From Rouxiella chamberiensis (lineage in GTDB: Bacteria > Pseudomonadota > Gammaproteobacteria > Enterobacterales > Enterobacteriaceae): a stretch of DNA of 64,000 nucleotides. How positions within the stretch are numbered: the stretch's first letter is position 1; each line of letters opens with the position of its first letter. Positions 49,188 through 57,713 of the stretch are shown piece by piece. The notes below the pieces were generated by a model, which was given only the letters and a program-made list of their open reading frames with translations, made no database searches and had not been told where the DNA came from. The position numbers and the translations under genes were made by a program. The stretch covers positions 1,426,001 through 1,490,000 of the forward strand of contig NZ_CP114058.1 of assembly GCF_026967475.1 (NCBI RefSeq), given 5' to 3'.

Positions 49188-50570
49188 TGACGGATAAAGT
49201 CCGTATTGATACTTTAGGTGCTAATTCATTAAACCAAAACAATGAAACCTATTTGGCGCGACAGGCTGAATTTGAATCGAATGTTAGGAGTTATCCACGC
49301 AAGTTGCCTTTCGCTATCGCAAAAGCCCTGGGCGTGTGGATCACCGACGTTGAGAATAATCAATATCTTGACTGTTTGGCCGGTGCGGGAACGCTGGCAC
49401 TGGGACATAATCACCCTGACATACTGCAAAGCATCCAAAATGTCATTACTAGCGGCTTGCCGTTACATACGCTTGATCTGACAACACCGTTGAAAGATAA
49501 GTTCTCTGACTACCTGCTGTCCATTCTGCCGGGTCAGGGAAAAGACTATTGCCTGCAATTCACCGGTCCTTCCGGTGCGGATGCCGTTGAAGCGGCACTG
49601 AAGCTGGCCAAGAAATACACTGGCCGTACCAGCGTAATCAGCTTCTCCGGCGGTTACCACGGTATGACCCACGGTGCACTGGCAGTAACAGGTAACCTGT
49701 CTCCGAAAGAAGCCGTCAACGGCATGATGCCGGAAGTGCAGTTCATGCCTTACCCGCACCAATACCGCTGCCCGCTGGGCATTGGCGGTGACGCTGGCGT
49801 GAAGGCACTGACCTACTATTTCGAAAACCTGATCAACGATGTCGAGAGCGGCGTGCGCAAACCTGCTGCCGTTATTCTTGAAGCGGTTCAGGGCGAAGGC
49901 GGCGTGAACCCGGCTCCGGTCGAGTGGTTGCAACGCATTCGTAAAGTGACTCAGGAACATGGCATTCTGCTGATCATCGACGAAGTTCAGGCTGGTTTTG
50001 GTCGTACCGGCAAGCTGTTCGCCTTCGAACATGCCGGCATCGAGCCAGATATCATCGTGATGTCGAAAGCTGTCGGCGGCGGCTTGCCGTTAGCCGGTTC
50101 TGGGTATCAAGAAGCAGTTTGATGCGTGGGAACCAGGTCACCACACCGGTACCTTCCGTGGTAACCAGTTGGCGATGGCGACCGGTCTGACCACCCTGCA
50201 ACACCTGAAAGACAACAACATTCCAGAGAAAGTGGCTGCTCAGGGTGAATGGCTGAAAGGCAAGCTGGGCGAACTGCAAAAACGCTATCCTGTTCTGGGT
50301 AACGTGCGCGGTATGGGCCTGATGCTCGGTATCGAAATTGTTAAACCGAATGAAGCTCCTGATCATATGGGTTCCTACCCTGCTGACGGCGCGCTTTCTG
50401 CTCTGTTGCAGAAAAAATGTTTCGAAAACGGGCTGATTCTGGAGCGCGGTGGCCGTCATGGTTGCGTGCTGCGTCTGCTGCCATCCCTGTTGATTACCAA
50501 TGCTGAATTGGAAATCTTCCTGGATAAATTCGAAAACGCCCTGCTGTGTGCTGGCATTAAACCTGTCTGA
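49184..50570 (+). pseudogene. dat: Diaminobutyrate-2-oxoglutarate aminotransferase (frameshifted)
   Basis: PLP enzyme that makes L-2,4-diaminobutyrate from aspartate semialdehyde and glutamate, the first step toward 1,3-diaminopropane. Visible are [89 protein letters not shown] and [12 protein letters not shown] (PLP Lys). An extra G at 50096-50097 breaks the frame; without it the protein reads [20 protein letters not shown] and continues with FRGNQLAMATG to 50570. The corrected length is about 461 residues, typical for Dat. Confidence 0.92.
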
Positions 50571-50587
50571 GTGAAGTGAGTTTCGTG

Positions 50588-52060
50588 ATGTCCAAGATAA
50601 ACCCGATCCTGGCCGCCTCTGCGCAAAGTACCGAGGCCTACAAGCAAGCCATTGCGCAAAGTAGCCAGGCCGTCGTGCAGTGGCTGCAACAACCCGAGAT
50701 GTATCAGGGTAAATCCGTTGCCGAACTGCGTGAACGCATCACGCTGGATTTCAATCCTCAAGGCCTGGGCAACCAGGCTGCGATTGAGCGTGCGATTGAA
50801 TACTTTTTGAAAGACAGCCTGTCGGTTCACCACCCTCAGTGTGTCGCGCATTTGCACTGCCCAAGTCTGGTTGTCAGCCAGGCCGCAGAAGTGCTGATCA
50901 ACGCCACTAACCAGAGTATGGACTCCTGGGACCAAAGCCCGTCGGCGACCATCATCGAGATGAAGCTTATTGAATGGCTGCGTACTCAGGTCGGTTACCA
51001 GCCTGGCGACGCCGGTGTGTTTACCAGCGGTGGCACCCAGAGCAACCTGATGGGACTGATGCTGGCTCGCGACGCGTTCTTCGCGCGTCAGGGTCACTCT
51101 ATCCAGCAGGATGGACTGATCGGTAACCTTAGAAAAATCAAGGTATTGTGTTCCGAACATGCACACTTCTCCGTGCAGAAGAACATGGCTTTGCTGGGTC
51201 TGGGTTATCAGTCCGTGACACTGGTCAAAACCGACGAGTTCTCGCGCATGGATCTCAACGATCTGGCCGAGAAAGTCGCGCAGGCACAAGCCAACGGCGA
51301 GCAGATTCTGGCTATCGTGGCAACCGCCGGGACCACCGATGCCGGTGCTATCGACCCACTTCGCGCCATTGCGGAGCTGGCAGCGAAGCACGATATCTGG
51401 ATGCACGTCGATGCAGCCTGGGGCGGCGCCCTCTTGCTGTCCGAGAAGTATCGCGATTATCTGGACGGGATCGAACTGGTTGACTCCATTACTCTGGACT
51501 TCCATAAGCAGTTCTTCCAGACCATCAGCTGCGGCGCGTTCCTGCTGAAGGAAGCGCGTCACTATGAACTGATGCGCTATCAGGCGGCTTACCTGAACTC
51601 CGAGTTTGACGAAGCTCAGGGCGTGCCTAACCTGGTTTCCAAGTCTCTGCAAACCACCCGTCGTTTCGATGCGTTGAAATTGTGGATGGGTCTGGAAGCG
51701 CTGGGTCAGAAGCAGTATGCCGAAATCATCGACCACGGTGTGACGCTGGCGCAGGAAGTGGCGCAATACGTGACTGAACAGCCGACACTCGAGCTGGTCA
51801 TGAAGCCTCAGCTGGCAAGCGTGCTGTTCCGCTATCGTCCTGAAGCACTGGCAGCAGACGGCGACGCAGCTATCGCCCTGTTCAACCAGCGCATCGGCGA
51901 TGCCTTGCTGGATTCCGGCCGCGCCAACGTGGGTGTAACCGAGCATAACGGCGTGACTTGTCTGAAGCTGACCCTGCTGAACCCAACGGTGACGCTGGAA
52001 GACATTCAGGTTCTGCTGGCACTGGTTGATACTACCGCGAAACAACTGCTGACGGCCTAA
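50588..52060 (+). CDS. ddc: L-2,4-diaminobutyrate decarboxylase
   Basis: PLP-dependent group II decarboxylase that converts 2,4-diaminobutyrate to 1,3-diaminopropane, completing the pathway with Dat. Visible are HPQCVAHLHCPSLVVSQAAE, FTSGGTQSNLMGLMLARDAF, WMHVDAAWGGALLLSEKYRD and SITLDFHKQFFQTISCGAFL, where the Lys of DFHK binds PLP. ATG 50588 is preferred over GTG 50576, giving 490 residues. It starts 17 bases after dat. The product is a polyamine used free or to build norspermidine and some siderophores. Confidence 0.95.
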   Translation: MSKINPILAASAQSTEAYKQAIAQSSQAVVQWLQQPEMYQGKSVAELRERITLDFNPQGLGNQAAIERAIEYFLKDSLSVHHPQCVAHLHCPSLVVSQAAEVLINATNQSMDSWDQSPSATIIEMKLIEWLRTQVGYQPGDAGVFTSGGTQSNLMGLMLARDAFFARQGHSIQQDGLIGNLRKIKVLCSEHAHFSVQKNMALLGLGYQSVTLVKTDEFSRMDLNDLAEKVAQAQANGEQILAIVATAGTTDAGAIDPLRAIAELAAKHDIWMHVDAAWGGALLLSEKYRDYLDGIELVDSITLDFHKQFFQTISCGAFLLKEARHYELMRYQAAYLNSEFDEAQGVPNLVSKSLQTTRRFDALKLWMGLEALGQKQYAEIIDHGVTLAQEVAQYVTEQPTLELVMKPQLASVLFRYRPEALAADGDAAIALFNQRIGDALLDSGRANVGVTEHNGVTCLKLTLLNPTVTLEDIQVLLALVDTTAKQLLTA

Positions 52061-52082
52061 TCCGTACAAGCTGTCATCTCAT

Positions 52083-52109
52083 AAGCCGATAACATCGCGT
52101 TATCGGCTT
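52083..52109 (+). terminator. Rho-independent terminator of dat-ddc
   Basis: AAGCCGATAAC pairs perfectly with GTTATCGGCTT around ATCGC and is followed by T-rich sequence, 22 bases after the ddc stop. Confidence 0.9.
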
Positions 52110-52138
52110 TTTTATTGGCTTATCTGCCCTTTTACTTT

Positions 52139-52591
52139 TCATAATAACCTGATTAATTTTGCCGGGTTTCCTGCATAAATCCCTTTGACCTCAATCGGTT
52201 TAACCACGACGGAACCTGCGCCAATGACGGAACCACTGCATATATATGGTGACAGAATGGTGGCTCCGCTTCCCACAGTGACCGAATCTCCAAGGGAAAT
52301 GGTGATCCAGTTATCCGGTGACGGGTCCGGCGCACCGGAATGAAACAGATCGTTTGCGAACGTCACGTTATGGCCGATGAAGCAGTTCATGCCTAAGGTT
52401 ACGTTTTCACAGATAAATGTGTGTGACTGAACCCGGCTACCACTACCAATTAGACACCCTTTCTGTATCTCAACAAAAGGGCCAATGAATACGTTATCCT
52501 TGAGTTCACATTCATAAATATTAGCAGGTCTGATAATGGTAACGTTATTTCCAGAAATCACGTCGCGAATTTCACTTTCTAACAATTTCAT
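52139..52591 (-). CDS. Hexapeptide-repeat acyltransferase
   Basis: Left-handed beta-helix protein of 150 residues. Imperfect hexad repeats run through DNVFIGPFVEIQKGCLIGSG, ENVTLGMNCFIGHNVTF and the C-terminal GDSVTVGSGATILSP, SVIGAGSVVVKP and YAGNPAKLIR. The His in IGHNVTF is a plausible catalytic residue. Relatives acetylate nucleotide sugars or surface glycans; the substrate is unknown. The gene is A+T-rich and lies beside a transposon remnant, so it may be acquired. Confidence 0.83.
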   Translation of the reverse strand: MKLLESEIRDVISGNNVTIIRPANIYECELKDNVFIGPFVEIQKGCLIGSGSRVQSHTFICENVTLGMNCFIGHNVTFANDLFHSGAPDPSPDNWITISLGDSVTVGSGATILSPYICSGSVIGAGSVVVKPIEVKGIYAGNPAKLIRLL

Positions 52592-52639
52592 AGAATTATC
52601 CAGAATAAGGTCTAATTAATAAACCGGAACTATTGTATG

Positions 52640-52915
52640 TTAATGCCTATGACGGCGGCTCAGCCAGTCCTTATGCGACATTGTGGCCATTAGGTCTATC
52701 AGCATATTGTTGATGGCGGTTATCACAGCGCGGGTGATCGGGTCAGCCTGCGATGGATCTTTATCTGACAACGCCTGCCATGAGGTGGGGACATCCAGAC
52801 TGACAATCCGAAGTTCATGTTGTTCTATCTGCTAAATCAGTAAAATATCATTGTGATGACTATCTAACAGTAAACGTCCCAGCTCCGGACGGTCAAGTTT
52901 TAGTGGCCGGGATTT
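52640..52915 (-). pseudogene. Decayed serine recombinase (resolvase) fragment
   Basis: Minus-strand translation gives LDRPELGRLLLDSHHNDILL, then an in-frame stop and missing sequence, then LRIVSLDVPTSWQALSDKDP, AINNMLIDLMATMSHKDWL and RRHRH before a stop. This matches the middle of the catalytic domain of Tn3-type resolvases, with the segment around VEQVDRLSR deleted. There is no start, no N-terminal catalytic Ser region and no HTH end. Clearly non-functional. Confidence 0.7.
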
Positions 52916-52934
52916 GACCCGATTTTCAGCAGCC

Positions 52935-53012
52935 CGGTGTCATGCGATCCTGGTGTGCGTGCTGGAAGAAGCCAGCGCCACACTCACAGACGAAGTGATT
53001 GAGTTGTATTAA
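52935..53012 (+). pseudogene. Fragment of a Tn3-family transposase
   Basis: A 25-codon in-frame piece reads ILVCVLEEASATLTDEVIEL, which resembles the conserved ATLVAFVLEARATLTDE-type stretch of Tn3-family TnpA. It is in the opposite orientation to the resolvase fragment, as tnpA and tnpR are in Tn3. Short, so assigned with caution. Confidence 0.45.
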
Positions 53013-53015
53013 AAA

Positions 53016-53038
53016 TTATTGAATGTTGTAACTAATAA
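53016..53038 (+). promoter_or_regulatory. Second Ter site (Tus-binding replication arrest site)
   Basis: The + strand carries G at position 6 and the core AATGTTGTAACTAATAA, close to E. coli TerC. Its orientation is opposite to the 7310 site, so it should stop forks moving rightward and let leftward forks pass. It is intergenic, just right of a Tn3-type remnant and upstream of ydeP. Confidence 0.88.
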
Positions 53039-53154
53039 AACGTAGTGATTCAAACCCTCTTACAATATTGGTCTCCATCTCGCCGCCAAGTTCTGAATCC
53101 TTGATTACACTTATCGTTAATAAGGTAATTGTTACCACCATTCAGGAGTTTCCA

Positions 53155-55437
53155 ATGACGACCAAACGACGCTCGGTTCCCGGTATTCATCCCTACGACG
53201 GCCCTGCCGGAGGCTGGGGAGCGCTGAAAGCTACGGCCATTGCCGTGCGTAATCAAATGGATACCTTGACCGCGCCCGCTACGTTACTGCGCACCAACCA
53301 GCCCGATGGCTTCGATTGCCCTGGCTGTGCGTGGCCCGATAAAGAAACTCATTCGACATTCCAGTTTTGTGAAAATGGCGCGAAAGCCGTAACCTGGGAA
53401 GCAACCAGTAAAAGGTTAACGCCGGAATTTCTGGCGAAAAATACGGTGACCTCCCTGCTGCAAAAGTCTGATTTCGAGTTGGAAGATTATGGGCGAATCA
53501 CTCATCCGCTGAGATATGACCGCGAAACCGACACGCTGCGCCCTATCGAGTGGGATGACGCGTTCTCCCGCATTGGCGAAATCCTGCGCGCCATGCCGTC
53601 GCCAGACCACGTCGAGTTTTACACCTCCGGGCGAACCTCCAATGAAGCCGCCTATCTATTCCAGCTTTTCGCCCGCGAATACGGCACCAATAATTTCCCG
53701 GACTGTTCGAATATGTGTCACGAGGCGACAAGCGTCGGCCTTCCGCAGTCGATAGGTATTGGTAAAGGCACCGTTTCGCTGGAAGATTTCGATAAAACCG
53801 AGCTTATCATTTCCATTGGCCACAATCCGGGCACCAACCACCCTCGCATGATGGGCACGCTGCATGAAGCGGCACGGCGCAAGGTGCCGATTATTGTGTT
53901 TAATCCGCTTAAGGAGCGCGCGCTGGAACGGTTTGCCGACCCGCAGAATGTGATGGAAATGGCGACCTACAGTTCGACCAACATCGCCTCGACCTATTTT
54001 CAGGTCAGAGCGGGCGGCGATGCGGCGGCAATCAAAGGTATCATGAAAGCTCTGCTCGAAATGGATGCCCAATCCGGCAATCTGCTCGACCGCGACTTTA
54101 TTGCCGAACACACGCAAGGCTTCGACCTGCTGGCCGCCGACATGCAGACTACGCAGTGGGAAGGCATCGAGAAAGAATCCGGTCTGACCCGCGCCCAGCT
54201 CGAGCAGGTCGCCGAGCTTTACGCCAGGTCAAACGCTACCATTGTCACTTACGGCATGGGCATCACCCAGCATAATAAAGGGACGGCCAACGTGCGGCTG
54301 ATTGCCGACCTCTTGCTGCTGCGCGGTAACATCGGTAAACCGGGTGCAGGAGTCTGCCCACTTCGCGGCCATTCGAACGTACAGGGAAACCGTACGGTCG
54401 GTATTACCGAAAAACCCACTGCCGCGTTTCTAGAAAAACTGGAGCAGGTATTTGGCTTCACGCCGCCGAAAAACCACGGCCATGATGCCGTCAAGGCCAT
54501 GGAGGCGATGGTCGCCGGTGAAGCGAAAGCGCTTATCTGCGTAGGCGGAAACTTCGCCGTCGCAATGCCGGATCCCGAGAAGAGCTATGCGGCCATGAAG
54601 TCGCTGGACCTGAGCGTGCAGGTCGGCACCAAGCTTAATCGTTCACATCTGCTGGTCGCTCGCGAAAGTTTTGTCTTCCCCTGTCTGGGCCGTACCGAAC
54701 TTGACCTACAGGCAAGCGGACGTCAGGCCATCACGGTGGAGGACTCGATGTCGATGGTACATGCCTCATCGGGCAAGCTGAAGCCCGCCTCGGAGCATCT
54801 GCTGTCGGAAATCGATATCGTCGCGCGCATGGCCAAAGCCACGCTTGAGGATACCCGCGTGCCCTGGATGGAACTGGTGGCCGATTATCGTCTCATTCGC
54901 GACCTTATCGAGAAGACCATTCCCGGTTTCGATAACTATAATGCGCGCATCGACCAGCCAAATGGTTTTCGCATGCCGCTGCCACCTACCGAACGCAAAT
55001 GGCCGACGCCGAGCGGCAAGGCGATGTTCTCCGTGTTTGAGGGCATCAACGAGGATCAGGTGGTTGAAGGCGACGATATCTTGCGAATGGTGACATTGCG
55101 CAGCCATGACCAGTACAACACGACAATCTACGGCATGGATGACCGCTATCGGGGCGTCTTCGGGCGTCGTGACATTCTGTTTATGAATGATGTGGATTTG
55201 CAGCAGCGTGGGCTTGAACACGGCGATGTCGTGGATATCGAATCCCGCGTGGAAGGCAGTCATCTTCGTCTGGAAAACATTACCGTGGTGGCTTACAACA
55301 TCGCCCCCGGATCGGTTGGCGCCTATTACCCCGAGGCCAACGTGCTGATTCCGCTCTCCTATTACGACAAAGAGAGCGGCACGCCCTCTTATAAATCGGC
55401 TCCGGTTCGCGTCATCAAACACGCCACTGCAAGCTAG
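53155..55437 (+). CDS. ydeP: YdeP/FdhF-family molybdopterin oxidoreductase
   Basis: Large molybdenum enzyme related to formate dehydrogenase H. In E. coli YdeP is linked to acid resistance, but its reaction is not known. ATG 53155 follows AGGAG and gives 760 residues, as in E. coli (759). Visible are FDCPGCAWPDKETHSTFQFC, EFYTSGRTSNEAAYLFQLFA, NFPDCSNMCHEATSVGLPQS, PLRGHSNVQGNRTVGI and the C-terminal domain with TLRSHDQYNTTIYGMDDRYR. The CPGC pair replaces the usual N-terminal 4Fe-4S motif. Monocistronic, with its own hairpin. Confidence 0.94.
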   Translation: MTTKRRSVPGIHPYDGPAGGWGALKATAIAVRNQMDTLTAPATLLRTNQPDGFDCPGCAWPDKETHSTFQFCENGAKAVTWEATSKRLTPEFLAKNTVTSLLQKSDFELEDYGRITHPLRYDRETDTLRPIEWDDAFSRIGEILRAMPSPDHVEFYTSGRTSNEAAYLFQLFAREYGTNNFPDCSNMCHEATSVGLPQSIGIGKGTVSLEDFDKTELIISIGHNPGTNHPRMMGTLHEAARRKVPIIVFNPLKERALERFADPQNVMEMATYSSTNIASTYFQVRAGGDAAAIKGIMKALLEMDAQSGNLLDRDFIAEHTQGFDLLAADMQTTQWEGIEKESGLTRAQLEQVAELYARSNATIVTYGMGITQHNKGTANVRLIADLLLLRGNIGKPGAGVCPLRGHSNVQGNRTVGITEKPTAAFLEKLEQVFGFTPPKNHGHDAVKAMEAMVAGEAKALICVGGNFAVAMPDPEKSYAAMKSLDLSVQVGTKLNRSHLLVARESFVFPCLGRTELDLQASGRQAITVEDSMSMVHASSGKLKPASEHLLSEIDIVARMAKATLEDTRVPWMELVADYRLIRDLIEKTIPGFDNYNARIDQPNGFRMPLPPTERKWPTPSGKAMFSVFEGINEDQVVEGDDILRMVTLRSHDQYNTTIYGMDDRYRGVFGRRDILFMNDVDLQQRGLEHGDVVDIESRVEGSHLRLENITVVAYNIAPGSVGAYYPEANVLIPLSYYDKESGTPSYKSAPVRVIKHATAS

Positions 55438-55450
55438 AATCGACCATTAA

Positions 55451-55474
55451 TTTCCTCCGCAACCGCGGAGGAAA
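55451..55474. terminator. Hairpin between ydeP and the convergent operon
   Basis: TTTCCTCCGC pairs perfectly with GCGGAGGAAA around AACC. Between convergent stops, so it can serve both, though T-runs are short. Confidence 0.7.
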
Positions 55475-55479
55475 CCCTT

Positions 55480-56445
55480 CTAGCCGACAATCACCCCGAG
55501 ATTCATCACCAACTGCCCTTCTTTCAAATAGGCATTGCGCGCCTGACGCAATACCACGCCGCTCACCGGTGCCGTCAATTCACGCGGTGCAGAGGCTTTG
55601 CCGGCTAGAGGATAAAGCAGCGCAACCACATCACCTTTCGTGACACTGTCACCTAAATTCACCTTATGTTCGACCACGCCCATCTGTGGGGCGACAAGCT
55701 GGGCTTCAGGACCTGCGCTGAGATGCAAACCTGTAAAGGGCTGAGGCTCAACCAGCGGTTGCAGCACGCCCAAGGCCGCCAATGCGCGTAACAATCCGTC
55801 GTGGATCGTCGAAAGCTCTTCCGACCTGAGACAACCGCCGCCCCCTTCTATTTCCACCGAGGCGATGCCTGCCGCAAGCGCCGCGCCGCAGATTGTGGAG
55901 TCGATGCCCGTCACATGCTGAATGTAGCGATAACCCCAGGCTTCCATGATTCGGGTGAGTTCAGGATCGCTGACGACGCACTCATCCGAGCTAAATCCAA
56001 AAATCATCGGCACGACATTCACGTCATTGCCGCCGGTATGCGCGTCGATGAGCAAATCGGTCGCGGGGAAGATTTCGCGGGTGATAAACGCCGCAAGACG
56101 CTCCGTCGGCGTACCGTCAGCCTTGCCGGGAAACACGCGATTCATGTTTTGCCCATCGGCGGGTGACACGCGCGCACCACTTTGCGCGGCGGCATAGTTT
56201 ATGGCCGGAATAATAATCAGACGGCCAATAACCTGCTCGGTTTCCAAGGTTTCCGCCAGATGGCGCAGCACGGTTTGCGGCTCGTATTCGTCGCCATGAA
56301 TGCCTGCACAAAGCAGTACGGTAGGTCCTTCGCCCTGATTGATGCAACACAACACATCGCCCTGAATGCCCGCCACCTCACCGGCCACCGCCGACAGGTC
56401 GTAGAAATGCTTGCCCGGTTTATTGATGTTAAAGGTGCTCGCCAT
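55480..56445 (-). CDS. Succinylglutamate desuccinylase/aspartoacylase-family deacylase
   Basis: Zinc hydrolase of the M14-like AstE/ASPA group that removes an acyl group from an N-acyl amino acid. Visible are CAGIHGDEYEPQTVLRHLAE (first zinc His and Glu), IIPAINYAAAQSGARVSPAD, GQNMNRVFPG, LLIDAHTGGND (second zinc His) and VEIEGGGG (catalytic Glu region). The C-terminal 80 residues resemble a lipoyl-like swivelling domain. It looks like DoeB-type deacetylases more than AstE. It follows the oxidase gene by one base, so it is the last gene of the transporter operon. Confidence 0.85.
   Translation of the reverse strand: MASTFNINKPGKHFYDLSAVAGEVAGIQGDVLCCINQGEGPTVLLCAGIHGDEYEPQTVLRHLAETLETEQVIGRLIIIPAINYAAAQSGARVSPADGQNMNRVFPGKADGTPTERLAAFITREIFPATDLLIDAHTGGNDVNVVPMIFGFSSDECVVSDPELTRIMEAWGYRYIQHVTGIDSTICGAALAAGIASVEIEGGGGCLRSEELSTIHDGLLRALAALGVLQPLVEPQPFTGLHLSAGPEAQLVAPQMGVVEHKVNLGDSVTKGDVVALLYPLAGKASAPRELTAPVSGVVLRQARNAYLKEGQLVMNLGVIVG
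55640..55652. promoter_or_regulatory. matS site (MatP binding, Ter macrodomain)
   Basis: GTGACACTGTCAC is an exact match to GTGACRNYGTCAC, inside the deacylase gene and 24 kb from the other exact site. Such spacing is in the range seen in the E. coli terminus. Confidence 0.82.
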
Positions 56446-56446
56446 C

Positions 56447-57637
56447 TTATAATCCTTCCAATGCTTCGTTAACGAAAGTCAGCGGCTGCGTAAAGCGCGC
56501 AGAGGTGAAAGGTGCCAGCGCGGCAGGACGTTCACCCTGAATCAGCCAGTCGCTCATGAATTTGGTGATGCCGAGTGAAATCGCAAAACCGTGTCCGCTC
56601 CAGCCGTAGCCATAAAGCGTATTTTCCAGCGCCTGCGGTTTGTCGACTACTGGAATGCCGTCGACGCAGACGGTTTCCACGCGCGAGGCATCGGCTTTGA
56701 CGAAAGAAGAATGGTCGATAAACGGAAACGCGGCAATCGCGTCACTCAGATTATTGGCCGTCGAACTCAACGACCCTTTCCACAGCCCTTCTGCCGTATA
56801 GCTTACGCTCGCGCCGCCTGACAGCATTAATGTTCCGTCGACTATCTGCTTGACCGCCAGTTTGCGGTGCGCGTGCGACAGCAAATGATTGATTTTTTTG
56901 TTCAGCGGATTGGTGACATAAATCATTTGCGGCATCAGGTGCCACAGCGGTGCTTTTTCATGCGCGTGCAGATACGGATTAAGCAATGTCTGTGTGCCTG
57001 CATTGGCCGTCAGAATCAGTTGGCTGCCGACGGCTATCGTTTCGCCGCTTGCCAGTTTTACCCCGGTGGCGCGTCCGCCTTCGGCCAGAATTTCGGTGAC
57101 TTTTGCGCCGGTGCGAATGACTGCGCCAGCCTTGATGGCTTCGGCTGCGAACTGCTGCGTGGCATAGGTATGGTCACACACGCCGTCATTGGGGCAGTAA
57201 ATTGCGCCAATCAGCGAGCGGGTCAACTCAGGTTCTCGCGCCAGCGTCTGCTCGAGATTCAACAGCTCGGAAGGCGCGCCGAGACGGGTTTGCGTCAGCG
57301 CCATCGCCTCCATTTGCCCGCGAACTTCATGTTCACGATAACCATAAGGGACGTCGAAAACCTGCAATCCGCCTATGCGGCGATAACCTACGCCGTGCTC
57401 GAATTCCTGCTGGTATTTTTGCCATAGCGCCAGTGCAACCGCAGCGACCGGAAGTTCACGGGTATCGCGGCGGTTGGCGCGCACGCCGCGCTCGCCGGGA
57501 CCGCCGGACGCGCCAGAGGCAATCTCTCCGCCTTCAAGCAACAGCACGCTTTTACCTGCCTTGGCCAATTGATACGCGAGGCTGGAACCATAAATACCCC
57601 CACCGACGATAACGAATTCACTTGTTTGACTGGACAT
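56447..57637 (-). CDS. FAD-dependent amino-acid-type oxidoreductase (DadA/GlyOx fold)
   Basis: Likely oxidises a secondary or D-amino acid at the C-N bond. The dinucleotide motif IVGGGIYGSSLAYQLAKAG is at residue 9, followed by LLLEGGEIASGASGGPGERG. The C-terminal FAD motif reads LYGYGWSGHGFAISLGITKF. 396 residues fits the DAO superfamily. In this operon it would act on the imported compound before or after deacylation; opine-type or N-substituted amino acids are plausible substrates, by inference. Confidence 0.87.
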   Translation of the reverse strand: MSSQTSEFVIVGGGIYGSSLAYQLAKAGKSVLLLEGGEIASGASGGPGERGVRANRRDTRELPVAAVALALWQKYQQEFEHGVGYRRIGGLQVFDVPYGYREHEVRGQMEAMALTQTRLGAPSELLNLEQTLAREPELTRSLIGAIYCPNDGVCDHTYATQQFAAEAIKAGAVIRTGAKVTEILAEGGRATGVKLASGETIAVGSQLILTANAGTQTLLNPYLHAHEKAPLWHLMPQMIYVTNPLNKKINHLLSHAHRKLAVKQIVDGTLMLSGGASVSYTAEGLWKGSLSSTANNLSDAIAAFPFIDHSSFVKADASRVETVCVDGIPVVDKPQALENTLYGYGWSGHGFAISLGITKFMSDWLIQGERPAALAPFTSARFTQPLTFVNEALEGL

Positions 57638-57713
57638 AGCTGTACCTTCTCTTTAAGTAAAATGGCAGATTCTTTTCTCTCAACCTTAATCATTTCTGAA
57701 CCCGCAGCCGAGA

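Larger units (their letters stand above)
52592..53154. other. Gene-poor interval with a transposon remnant and a Ter site
   Basis: About 560 bases with no intact gene between the acyltransferase and ydeP. From left to right it holds a decayed serine-recombinase fragment, a short Tn3-type transposase fragment and a Ter site. The last 115 bases before ydeP are presumably its promoter region. Confidence 0.7.

Noticed and set aside
50456..52069. 537-codon open frame on the minus strand across ddc
   Set aside because: Exact antisense shadow of the well-supported decarboxylase gene; low-complexity Gln/His/Arg-rich product with no motif.
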